From Eutreptiella sp. 'Long Island Sound 2002' (taxonomy: Eukaryota > Euglenozoa > Euglenophyceae > Eutreptiales > Eutreptiaceae), in NCBI GenBank assembly GCA_964036045.1, contig OZ038378.1, positions 142,514,933 to 142,578,932 on the forward strand: a DNA stretch of 64,000 bases, read 5' to 3'. The notes beneath the pieces were generated by a model, which had not been told where the DNA came from, did not search any database, and saw only the letters and a list, made by a program, of their open reading frames with translations. Positions 21,372 to 31,124 of the stretch are shown here, in pieces. Position 1 is the stretch's first letter, and each line of letters opens with the position of its first letter. Both the position numbers and the translations under genes were made by a program.

Positions 21372-21835
21372 CCAAGATACATTTCTTTTCTTTTGCAGAA
21401 CATGGCCTGGTTTTCGTCTACATTTAAGTCTGTGGATTGTGTCTGTGTGTGTGTTTCCATGTGCTCCAAACTGCCTGACACATGCCGACACCTGCCGAAA
21501 TGTTTTGTGACACCTGCCGACACCGGCCTTGGCAGGTGTAAGTGCCAAGTATGCCCCCCCCCCCCCCCCCCACGATGGCTGGGGGTATCACGAGGGCGAA
21601 GGCGGTGTGCCGGTTGGTCTTTCTGGGGGTGCGCCATTGTCCAAGCGGTGGAGAGGACATGGGCCATAACGCTGGTCCCCGGGGGTAGGGGGGCCAGGTT
21701 GTGCACACGCATCTGTATCCCATAGCGGGGGGCCAGTGTCCGCCAATTGCAGGCTATCCGTCACTGCGGGGGGCTATTGACAATCTAAAGTGAATCGAAT
21801 GACTTCAGTTTTGCCACAGTGAGGTGGGACGAGTC

Positions 21836-21838
<3 letters not shown>

Positions 21839-21872
<34 letters not shown>
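21839..21872 (+). repeat. (GT)17 microsatellite
   Basis: Uninterrupted GT dinucleotides. Confidence 0.95.
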
Positions 21873-21875
<3 letters not shown>

Positions 21876-24153
21876 CCGCAGGTGCTCAACTCCCCTTGTA
21901 CAGTTTGTACATGCTGTCCACTCAGTTGATGATTCTTTGAACCGCAGTGTTATGAGTTTTCGGGATTGCATGTGGGTGTCCTGGGTGCAGTTGATTGGCT
22001 TACAGAGCTGGGTTGCTGAGCAGGGGGGGGGGGATCAGACCACAACATGCAAAACTACGCCAGCATTACACGGAACCTCTGCAGTGGTGCGACTGCAACG
22101 AGTTGTTCGTGGATCTTGCGCATTGCAGATATTTTTCGAACGCAACCCCATGCCCCAGGCAACTTCTTGCACATCCGTCCAGGGGGCCGCCCCACTGCCG
22201 GGCCGGTGGCCTTCACGTTCAGTCGCCCCCAGACGGTGAAGGTGTGGGGGATGCGTGGCGGGCGTACCCCCAATCCCGGGGGTTGGGGCGGGGGGCTGCC
22301 CTGAAGGCGGCGTGGGTGTCGGGGGGTGGGCGTGAGGGTGGACCGGATGAGCCTGTCGCGCACTGCGGCCGCGCTGAATCGTGGCGGTGCGCAGGCACGC
22401 GCCGGCGCACAGGACAGAGCGCGTGCGTGCGCTCGCCCGCCGCTGTTCATAGCGCTCTCGTGTCCCTCCGGAGGCCGGCGGTTGACAGGCCGCCGCTTTG
22501 GGGGGCGAAGCGGCGGAGGACGGGCCGCCGTCCGGGGCTGCGGGGCACACGTTGACGAGGGGCGGCTGCGCGCCGCCCCGTCGCCGTCGGTCGTGGCTGT
22601 GGGGCCGCCGTTGATGCACCGATGGTCTGCCGGCTCTTGTGCCGTGCGTCGCGTTGCTCACGGGGGCAGCGGAAGTGGGAGGCGTGACGTGGGCCGGACG
22701 GAGACGGAGGGCGGCCGCGGCCGCAGGAGCGGGGGCTATTGGGGCGCTGGTTCCGGAGGACACGGCAGCAGCGGCGTGCGTGGGCCCCGCCCCCGCGGCC
22801 CTGGGACAGCGCCGAAGGGGGGGAGGCCGGCGGTCGCGGCCTCTTTTGTGGCGGTGCGATGGCGTGGCCTGCGCGATGCTCCCGAGCGCCATCACCACTG
22901 GACACACACCGCCCGCGGGGGGGGGGGGGGGCGTACTGCACATCGCCCCATCGGTAGTGCCCGGGGGGGGGGGGCGGGGGCTGGGGGGGTGTCTGTATAC
23001 GACTTGCGGCTGTGGACCGGGACTGGGGGAGTGGTAGGGGCTGACCTGCGATGCCGCGCCCGAACGGGGGATGGGGCGTGGGGGGGGCCGGGGATGAGGG
23101 GAGCCCCCCGCCCCCCCCGAGCCTCAGGGGGGGGGGGCGGGCTCCAGGAAGGAGGTCGACGCAGGAGCACAGCGGGCCCACATCGGCGCGCCCCCCCCCC
23201 ACCCCCACCCCCACAGTCTTCGGCAGTCGTAGAGGCAGGCCGCTGCCCTTGAGCCATGCCGCAGTGCCCGGGATCCATTGGGAAGGGGGCTGGGCCGCCC
23301 CCCCCCCCCCCCCCAAAGCGGGGCATGCCCCCCCCACGCCTGCAGGATGCCCTCCTCCAAAGGCCCATACGCACGTACCCCCCCCGGAAGTACCCACCGG
23401 CATCCCCCTTTCCGCCTTCATGCCCCCACCCGCCGGTGCTTCTTTCTCCCAAACTTCGCTCTGTGGAGAGCGTTGCCCGTGCCGGCGTGGGAGGAGGGAC
23501 GCCAGGAGGCAGAGGCCGCGGTTGTGAGGAACGGGACCCCTGTCCCACTCTCGCGCGGTACATTGCCCCCCCGGCGGCTGGGCAGCCCAACGCCTCTCAG
23601 ACCGTGGCTGCAGACAAGCCTGGGGCATATCAAAGGTGCGGGGGGCTGCCTTCAAGGCGTCCCCCCCCCCCCCCTCGTTGTGGCGGGGAGGAGGTGGCGT
23701 TCGAAAGCAACTGCATCCCTTTCCCCAACCCCCCCCCCCCCCCCACTCCCACCCCCGCGCCAACAGGGGCGGAGCTATCCCACGATGTCCGCTTTGGCCA
23801 AACCCCTGAGCCTTGTGAACTGCCCGGAGCGCGCCGCTCTCGGCCCCCTCTCCTTCCATTGCCCTCCTGCCCAGGGCGTGGACCACTGCTGGTCTCAGTT
23901 TTGCTGTTAGAGAACGCCTACCACCAACCGCCGTCGGTTCCCCTCCAACCGTCGTTGGATGCCCCTCCAATCGCCATTGGTTGCCCTTCAAGTGCCGTCC
24001 AGTCGTGCGGCCAAACACTGGAGCTGCTTGCTGGACGGCCCGAATTTGTTTGCCTCAACGTCAGTTCAAATCAATCCTGCCCCCGCACACCACCGTTCCG
24101 TCCAAGTCACAGCCCAACCTCCTGGCGCCCACATCCCCCCGGCCGATCTGCAT

Positions 24154-24182
24154 GACGCGCGCGCGCGTGTGTGTGCGCGCGA
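24154..24182. repeat. Alternating CG/TG tract
   Basis: This is an alternating purine-pyrimidine run (ACGCGCGCGCGCG then TGTGTGTG then CGCGCG), a Z-DNA-prone sequence. A pure (CG)9 lies at 24515-24532. Confidence 0.8.
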
Positions 24183-25769
24183 GTGCGTTAGTGAGTGTGT
24201 TGAGCGTGACACGCGACGCACCCCAACTACTGACCCCCATCCCTCTGGACGTTGCTGCCCCCCAAGCACTGCTGCCTGCATGAAGGTGCCTGGCCGCCCA
24301 TGGTCATGGCTTCTCTTTGACTGTCGGACGGCCTGACGGGCATTGAGCACTCGGCGCCTTTGGTTGTGTGTGTGCGTGTGTGTTTCTGAGTGTCTAAAGC
24401 CGCCTGGTCCCCGATGGTCGATCGTTGACTGTCGGACGGCCTGACGAGACTCCACTGCCGACCAGTGCCTGCCCTGCTTCTGCTCGTGCTTGGAATTGGT
24501 CGCCCGGCGTCATCCGCGCGCGCGCGCGCGCGTTTGGTGCACACGAGTCCGCCGCGAAAGATCCTTCCTGTGGTCCTCTGCAGCATGGGCCCTTTTTGCG
24601 ACGGCGTGAGAGGGGCTGGCAACCTCTGCCCCCCGATCCATCTCTTTCCCCTCCACCATGGCCCGCTGCTTCCGAGTGTGTCAACGCATGCGTGTGTCTG
24701 GTGTCTGGCGTGTGGTGTGGGTTGTGTATTTGGGGGCTGGCGAGGGGGGGTTCGGCCTCGGCCGGACCTGGGGTTGTGCCCTACATGTCGTTCATGGTGG
24801 TTTCATGGACATGGCACGGCATGGCACGATGGACCGCTCGATGCGAGGGAGCCGCAGGCACGGTGCGCGCGGGCTCCCTTGTACCCTGGGGACCCAGCGA
24901 AGGAACTCTGACTATGGATTTTCCACTTTTGATTGGAAGCTTGGAGAATGGGCTTCCCCTGTGTGTTTACTGATTGGACAGGGGCAGTATCATTGTTGTG
25001 TAGTCGGAACTTCTTGCGCCCTCGGCCAACGGTGCAGCCAAGCCTGCAGCCGGAGGGCCGATTCCAGTGGCGCCTGTTGAGTGTGCACGGCCCTTGAAAG
25101 CCAAATACTCGCCCCACAAACCGTGGCACACAGAGCCTGTCGATCAGTAGAGCCGAACTCGCATCCCAACGGGCAGTATCCCGGTCAGTTTGTGGATCAT
25201 ATGCCGTCGTGTTTGCATGTCGTCGCAGGTCGGTTGTGCCCTTTGGGGGGGGGGGGTCAGTTTGGGTATGTTCCTCCGGTGGTGTGGGGGTACTGTCACA
25301 CGCATGCGGGAACTGACCAAAGGGGTGGGGGGTTTGGGGGGGCATTGTCGTTGTGCCCGGAGGGTGCACACCCAGTCCAGAGGTCATGAACTGCAGATGA
25401 GAGGTCACAGTGGTGCAGAATACGTGCAGTGGCCCCTCTCCAGGGGAGAGGGGGGGTTCAAATCGCCTCCAAGAGAGGTTGTTAGATCAAGCGCAGGCGC
25501 GAGCGCCGTATACCCCGTTTTTTGGGGTCGTTCGCGTAGCATACCCCAATGTATGGTTTCTGATGTCTAACCCCTTGTAAAATCACCATTTTAGCACCAA
25601 AAATGCTCCCCAGTCCCCCCCGCACCTGGGTGCCCCTGTTTTGTGGGGGGGATGGGGGCAGGGTGGTCCTTTAGGACCAATTTTTTTTTCTTGTTAAGGA
25701 CCGCCCTTAAGGACCCCCACTTTTTTCCAAGAGCCCGGCGCGGGCCACTTTTGAACCCCTTTTCGGGGA

Positions 25770-26070
25770 CCGACAAGAACGTAGGGGTTACATAGCACTT
25801 CCGCCCACTTGTGGGCCACCTTTAACTTTGTCCCCCTGTTTGGGGACCTCCGAGAACGCAGGGTTGACACAGCACTTCCGCCCTTTTGTGGGCCACTTTT
25901 GTTTCCCTCCCCTTCTGTAGGGGACCCACGAGAACGCAGGGGTCACGTAGCACTGCCGCCCTTTTTTGGGCCACCGAGACGGCACGGGCGAGGCAGCCAC
26001 TTATGATTTTGCTCCCCTTTGTTAGGTATCCTGGAGAATGCACTTTTGCCCCCTACTCCAAGGGGGCGTA
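25770..26070 (-). repeat. Degenerate copies of the 170-bp satellite
   Basis: About one and a half to two units in the same orientation as the array at 40339-46368 are recognisable. GAGAACGCAGGGGTCACGTAG and CACTTCCGCCC match GAGAATGCAGGGGTGACG and CATTTCCGCCC of the main array, and TTTGCTCCCCTTTGTTAGG matches the array's TTTGTTCCCCTTTGTTGGG. These are much more diverged than the main array, so they look like an old edge of the satellite domain. Confidence 0.8.
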
Positions 26071-26075
26071 CCGTG

Positions 26076-26124
26076 CGCGCTTTTGTTGTGTGGCCCCACG
26101 AGTTGGGGTTAGGGACTCACTTTT
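26076..26124 (+). repeat. Single 48-bp satellite unit (49-bp variant) left of the transposon
   Basis: GCTTTTGTTGTGTGGCCCC with an extra T, then GGGACTCACTTTT, matches the rare variant unit also found at about 31463, 33193 and 35786. The transposon at 26125 interrupts the array right after it, and the rest of the array resumes at 31119. Confidence 0.88.
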
Positions 26125-26148
26125 CTTAGACTGCTGAGACTACCCACC
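26125..26148 (+). repeat. Left terminal inverted repeat
   Basis: It starts CTTAGACTGCTGAGA and ends CCCACC. It is complementary to 31095-31118 with three mismatches. Confidence 0.88.
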
Positions 26149-26620
26149 AAATTGGACCCTCTGTGAAGCACCTTTGAGACAAAAACCACGGAGGCGGCTG
26201 ACAGAGAAAATTGGCACAAAAATGAACAAACTAGTGAAAGAGTTGTAGCATGCCAAGGAGGAGTGGGAAAAAACAAGGTAATTTTGCGGGTAACCCGAAG
26301 TACTGTCCCGAAGAACAAATTGTACTACGTAAAAGGCCAATTGCTGTTATGATGCTTGTGCACGTGCAAGAGGAGAAGGGAAGAAGGGATGTGATGGAGA
26401 GCCGCGGAACAATGTGATTACAAAGAAGGGGTACCTGTAGGGGAAACATGCAGAAAACATGAAGAAGTCCGGAAGAGAAGAGGTGGTATGCACAGACAGG
26501 ATAGAGGCCATCGCCGTACACAAGAAGGGAAAAGAACAAAAGGAACGGAAAAGGCAGTGCACTGGCGGTAATGAAACCAAAAAAGGAAATATCATAGGCG
26601 ATAACAGGTAAACAGTGATT

Positions 26621-26647
26621 TTTCAACGCAAATGCGCTGAGATTTTT
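26621..26647 (+). repeat. Palindromic motif copy 1 (partial left arm)
   Basis: ACGCAAATGCGCTGAGATTT. The right arm is complete, and the left arm is reduced to AACGCA. Confidence 0.8.
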
Positions 26648-26733
26648 TTTAATTGCAAAAACTGGTTGCACAGGCATGTATGTGGGCGGTGAAATCGGAA
26701 GACACTGTGCAGCAATATGTGTACCCTAAGTAG

Positions 26734-26781
26734 AACGTTCAGGAAATCTCAGCGCAAATGCGCTGAGATTTCCTGAACGTT
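26734..26781. repeat. Palindromic motif copy 2: 48-nt near-perfect palindrome
   Basis: Two 23-nt arms, AACGTTCAGGAAATCTCAGC... and its exact complement, are separated by only two A residues. It would extrude as a cruciform or fold as a perfect RNA hairpin. The core AATCTCAGCGCA-AA-TGCGCTGAGATT is shared with the other copies in this element. Confidence 0.95.
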
Positions 26782-26872
26782 GTCATTTTGATTCTAGGAA
26801 ATCTACGGGCAGATAAGAAACAATCAGCAGCGGATGACAGGTAATATGATCATGTAAAATTGCCCTTTTATG

Positions 26873-26900
26873 AAATCTCAGCGCAAATGCGCCGAGATTT
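26873..26900 (+). repeat. Palindromic motif copy 3
   Basis: AAATCTCAGCGCAAATGCG then CCGAGATTT, with one mismatch between the arms. It lies about 110 bp upstream of the transposase-like frame. Confidence 0.88.
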
Positions 26901-27018
26901 TTTCGGCGAAGTCAAAACTGGCTTTCAGGGCCTCGTTTTATCTGCAAAGGACAGCCTTTGCCGTTACCCATGCCTGCGTTGTTCTTGGTTCTTCCTACTC
27001 TAATGAACAGGCAATGTT

Positions 27019-29096
27019 ATGCCGTCTCTTAATGCCGCCGGCGCTTCAGATTTGGTCACAGAGTATGAGTGGCCCAACGGCGATGCTATCGTTGCATCGG
27101 CTCTCAGCAATGGACCGACCTTTCTCTTCGTCGAGTGGGCCCTTGCCTTGCGGTTGAACCGGAAGACGCGCCGCAAGATGACGCAGCTGTGTTCCGCCGG
27201 TGCTGCACGACAAGCAGATTTGGCATCTTTACGTGCAGCTGCGGCATATCGCTGCGCCTCGAAAGCGCTTACGCGAGCGGACCTCTCTCTCTCTATCTCT
27301 CAATAGACGCGACAGACGGCAACTATCAGCTACCGGGCTCCTGCGCCACACCCTGCCGTCCATGCGTAGTCAGTCAGACCGAGCCGCTGCACGTCTGTGG
27401 GACAGCATCAAGAACCATGCCACAGTTATGTGGATGGACAATTGGTACCACGCGCAATTTACGGTACACCCTACAGAACCGGATGTGTCGAAGAACGTCA
27501 CAGTCATCGCACTGCTGCACATCATCGATGTACGACCCTTTACCGGTCACCGCACGTTGGACGACTTGGTGCAGAACATTGATGCGACCGCGCAGGGGAT
27601 CTGGCAGCAATGTGCCGCTTTTTCAGATGCTATTGCAGCGGTGAACGGACAAGCTGTGGCACGAACATGGATACGTGTACCGCTCGACATTGCACGGAAC
27701 CGTCGGAAGCGTTTGCACTGGCAGCCGATGCTTATCTCTGAGCTGAAATGCGGCACGTCCGCCGAATTGGTGCAGCTGCTCACATTAGTGAGGGACACAC
27801 AACAGCATACAGGGCATACGATGCCCCTGCTCATAGATCCCTGCGATCCATTACAGTGTGGCAAAACTTCTGTACTCGCGTCACACAGTCACGTACAAAC
27901 TGCATCAGTGGCTTGGGGCTGTGCCTTTGAACTTTGGTGTGTGGCACGCGTACAAAAGCGTAATGAACATCACGTATAGACAGTTCCTTCCTCTACTGAC
28001 ATACATCCTTCATCCGCGTGGCGGAGCTGGCCTACAGATGCGCAATCATCCCCGTTTGGCCACAGTTGAGTCCACCGTTGCGGCACTTCTGTTGCACCGC
28101 CATATTCTTTCCCCACCGATAGCACGAAAGCTTGTGTTGTTACGAGGTAGGGCCCAACCGCATGACGATGTCACAAAAACGGGTATTCGAACGCTTGAGG
28201 GACTGCGTCTGCTGCTAGACGAATATGTGCCTGGTTTGTTCATTGTTGGGCAGCTTGTTAGGGAATGCACCTGGACAGGGAGACAGGCAGGCAGCGGACA
28301 CCTCGCACACACCATTCTCTGCCGTTGCCTCCTGATGTTGCTCGCCCTGTCGCGTGGTGCTGCAAATCGTGTAGACTATGTCCGCACAATCAGCATTGCA
28401 CTTCTCCTCTGGCAGCAGCACCAGACGGATCTGCCCGCTGCTGCTCATGTAGAAGAAAACAACGAGGCTAACCTGTCGCGCTTGGTGAAGCGATGTAAAA
28501 AGCATCCTGCGATGTATGCATTGGAGGATGCGAACACCCTGTTTCGCACCCTTCCGCCTCGCAGTGATGTAGCAGAAAAAACGACCCACTTCGTCCCACT
28601 GACACTTGTTACTGCAGTGTACAACGGACTCACTGCAATGTTCAATGCATGTGGGTCACGCTCCTGGAAAAAAATTTCCTGGTCTGGCCGGAAAGCGCCA
28701 GCCATCACTGAAGAGGATGACCACAGTTATGTCTACCCGGCCAGCTTCGTCACGGAAGTGCCCACTCAACCTGCCGTGTGTGCTCTCTTGCGACGGTTCA
28801 CCCGCACGTTGTGTTCTGGACGGGCCCCGAATGCTGAGGTTCTCCAATTTTTGCAGCAGAACGTGCCCCATAGGGGACCTGCTAACCTTAGAGAGACTAG
28901 AGCGGCACTACTTACACTGCGTATACGCCTTGACCTTGTTGCACGTGCACGGGCACATGATGCTCCTGAAGATGTACCCGGCCCTATGCCAGATGCATTG
29001 CGCACACCAGTTGCTCACCGCCCCAACGAACCATTAGATCCTGATCCGCATCCGGATCCGGATCCGATTGATGTCGACGACGAGGACGATGATTAA
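27019..29096 (+). pseudogene. Transposase-like gene of the TIR transposon, in three frames
   Basis: Three successive frames cover this span: 27019-27306, 27200-27979 and 27858-29096 (412 residues). The second holds VMWMDNWYHAQFTVHP and PMLISELKCG, and ends near HTMPLLID. At about 27845 the sense passes to the third frame, where IHYSVAKLLYSRHTVTY runs into LHQWLGAVPLNFGVWHAYKS. The Asp of MDNWYH, the Asp of LLID and the downstream FGVWHAYK block resemble the spacing in DDE-type transposases that carry a W-H-x-x-K helix, but I cannot assign a superfamily. The C-terminus is an acidic Pro-Asp repeat ending IDVDDEDDD. Frame changes could be decay, introns or errors. No host-like domain is present. 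Confidence 0.6.
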
Positions 29097-29411
29097 ATTA
29101 CGAAGTACTGTGCGACGTTTACTGCGATTCTTCAGCGTGCCGTCGGCCTGGTGTCCTGCGTTTTTTGCTTTGCGGTTGTGTACTCATGACGCTCGAATGA
29201 AAGACTGGACCGTCAGGGTCGTCAGGAATACTGCACCCACATGTTTTCCCGTTTGCGGTACAGGATGTCAAACGTGAAATACGACGCACACAGTACATGC
29301 GATCCCGCGGGCACCGGCTACGGGTACCTCCGCTGTGCAGCGTGTGCACACGTCACAGCCGAGAACAGAAATCAGTAATTTGATACACGAGAACAGCTAG
29401 ATTGTATATTT

Positions 29412-29435
29412 TCAACGCAAATGCGCCGAGATTTT
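29412..29435 (+). repeat. Palindromic motif copy 4
   Basis: TTTCAACGCAAATGCGCCGAG. Like copy 1 it has a shortened left arm, and like copy 3 it has the CGCCGAG variant. Confidence 0.8.
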
Positions 29436-30501
29436 TCTTTCTGTGGAATATCGCGTTTCTTAACCGGCTTTCAAGGATGGTATTTCGCAGACCTGCCAAA
29501 CAGCCGCAGCTGTCCCCTGCTTGTTGTTTGAACCCTCCTGTGGCCCTTCACAGCACTAAAGAGACGTCATACAAGGTGGGTTAGAACATGCGTGCATGCG
29601 GTGTGGGATTACACACCTAAGTCCCAACAGGATGATCCGTTCCTGGTGATCTGTTGGTAATTGCCATTCCGATGCCACGTACCAATTACACCGATCACCG
29701 TTCACAGGAGTTCAATGTGTTTCGCTATTTTTGTTTAATTGTGTACGTCCGCACATGTCATTATCCTCCTTCTACTTTCTTCTGCTGATAGTTCTGCCCG
29801 TTTTGGCAGATTTGCACCATCTGCAGCGCACCTTGTGCCACCCATTTGTCTTCATAGAAGGTTGTTCCCTGCTGCTAGTGCACCTGTTGAACCACAACAG
29901 CCTTAGCTTCAGCTGTCGATGTACCGTTTTGGGACACGGGGTTGTGTAGTGATGTGCAAAAACATTCTCGTTTAGTGTATTCTATTCTGTGCCCTCTTTT
30001 GCCTTGGTTTACCAGTGCCTGCACTCTATGGCAAAGGACGGCGGCAATGATAGTTCGGACGACGAGCCATCCAAGGGCTCCAAGACTGAGGATTCCGGTG
30101 CCAACGGGAATTGTGATGCATGCGTTGAAGAAAGGCAAGAAGAAGTAGGCACGGGTACTCAAAATGTTTTCTGCTACATATTTTTTACTGCTGTCGCGGT
30201 TGTGCATCATCGACGTTGCGTGAGTTGCTGTACACAGTAACCACGCTCTTTGTACATCCCTTCTAATGTCCGACACTTCGTGTTGGAGTTCTTTTCCTGC
30301 AAGCATGGTGCATGCATGCCAAAATGTGACACATGGTGGAGCAGACCAGAGGCTGCCAAGAGTTGTGTTGCATTATATGTCGTCCGTGTTTGTCGGACCA
30401 GCCACAGTACTTTTACTGGTGCATGTCACCCGTGGGATACTTTTGCACGCCATGTACCGGGCGTCCAGAGACAGTTTCTCGGACCGCGTTTTGCTGATTC
30501 C

Positions 30502-30532
30502 AAAAAATCGCAGCGCATTTGCGCTGAGATCT
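30502..30532 (+). repeat. Palindromic motif copy 5
   Basis: AAATCGCAGCGCATTTGCG then CTGAGATC. The two-base centre is inverted (ATTT instead of AAAT), as if the motif lies in the opposite orientation. Confidence 0.82.
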
Positions 30533-30572
30533 TACCAAACAGCAGCTTTCGGGTATCGTATTAGCCATTTCA

Positions 30573-30604
30573 GATTTTTTCGCCGCAAATGCGCTGAGAT
30601 TTTC
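30573..30604 (+). repeat. Palindromic motif copy 6
   Basis: GATTTTTTCGCCGCAAATGCG then CTGAGATTTT. The right arm is intact and the left arm degenerate. Confidence 0.8.
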
Positions 30605-31094
30605 CATTCTGCTGATTTGACCATGTAATATTACCGCTGTCTGACGGTTAGTATCCATACTCAAGACCACGAAAGGTAGTGCTTGCTACACTTTCACAGT
30701 ATCGTCCGCTGTTGTGTTGCTTTGTGTCTCTTTGCCCTGTGCATCACGCCTGTCCCTGCCACGCATTCCTTGTATTCGCATTCTGCACTCCCTTGTGTCA
30801 TTGCACTTTTGGAAGCAAAATCTTTTCGTCGGTGGTTTCCCTTTCTATAGTTTAAAACAAACAAAACTGGTGCGTCCCATTAGAAATAGCTAAAATGATG
30901 CATAATTTCGCTGGTACTTGTACTGCTTCCAGGGGTGGACAGTGGTTGTGTTTTCCATAATTTTGCTACTTGTTTGCAACTGTTTTACCTTTCTGGGTTT
31001 AGTATTTCCCAAAACAGTACAGCTTTTACACTTCAACGGCACAGCTCTCCCGTTTGGGCAACAGCCCTTCTAACGTCCATCGTGAACATTCGGC

Positions 31095-31118
31095 GGTGGG
31101 CACTCTCAGCAGTGTAAG
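31095..31118 (-). repeat. Right terminal inverted repeat
   Basis: It ends CTCTCAGCAGTGTAAG. The 6-bp duplication ACTTTT follows at 31119-31124. Confidence 0.88.
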
Positions 31119-31124
31119 ACTTTT

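Larger units (their letters stand above)
20310..25690. other. Long GC-rich stretch without a supported gene
   Basis: Over 5 kb is dominated by G and C homopolymers, purine/pyrimidine tracts and short tandem words. Open frames of 300-500 codons exist on both strands at 22.0-24.1 kb, but they encode Pro/Arg/Gly/Ala-rich low-complexity peptides and overlap each other on both strands, as expected from composition alone. TGACTGTCGGACGGCCTGACG-type words recur at 24318 and 24427. No domain, tRNA or other RNA gene is recognised. Confidence 0.5.
29097..31094. other. Right non-coding part of the transposon
   Basis: About 2 kb of AT-richer sequence holds no convincing gene. It carries three palindromic motif copies (29412, 30502, 30573). 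Short peptides here resemble nothing known. Confidence 0.55.
26125..31118 (+). mobile_element. 4,994-bp DNA transposon inserted in the 48-bp satellite
   Basis: The ends form terminal inverted repeats: 26125-26148 and 31095-31118 match at 21 of 24 positions (CTTAGACTGCTGAGA versus CTTACACTGCTGAGA at the tips). ACTTTT flanks both ends (26119-26124 and 31119-31124). Removing the element and one ACTTTT restores ACTCACTTTTCACGC, which exists uninterrupted in satellite units at about 31500, 33229 and 35822, so the empty site is seen within this window. Inside are a transposase-like gene (27019-29096) and six palindromic motifs placed three on each side of it. The interior is visibly more AT-rich than its surroundings. 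Six-base duplications are known for few superfamilies (Polinton, Dada, IS3EU), none of which I recognise here. Confidence 0.88.

Noticed and set aside
22035-24155. Large ORFs on both strands (up to 523 codons)
   Set aside because: Pro/Arg/Gly/Ala-rich composition from G/C tracts, mutual overlap, no domain and no splice-consistent structure.
25440-25480. B-box-like GGTTCAAATCGCC
   Set aside because: No A box or cloverleaf can be drawn upstream.
26231-26677. 148-codon hydrophobic minus-strand ORF in the transposon
   Set aside because: It spans a palindrome copy and reads as Phe/Leu/Ser-rich translation of A/G-rich sequence. No motif and no second copy to test.
26125-31118. Polinton/Maverick identity for the TIR transposon
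   Set aside because: Polintons share the 6-bp duplication but are much larger and carry polymerase B, integrase, protease and capsid genes, none of which is seen. The ends also do not start with AG.
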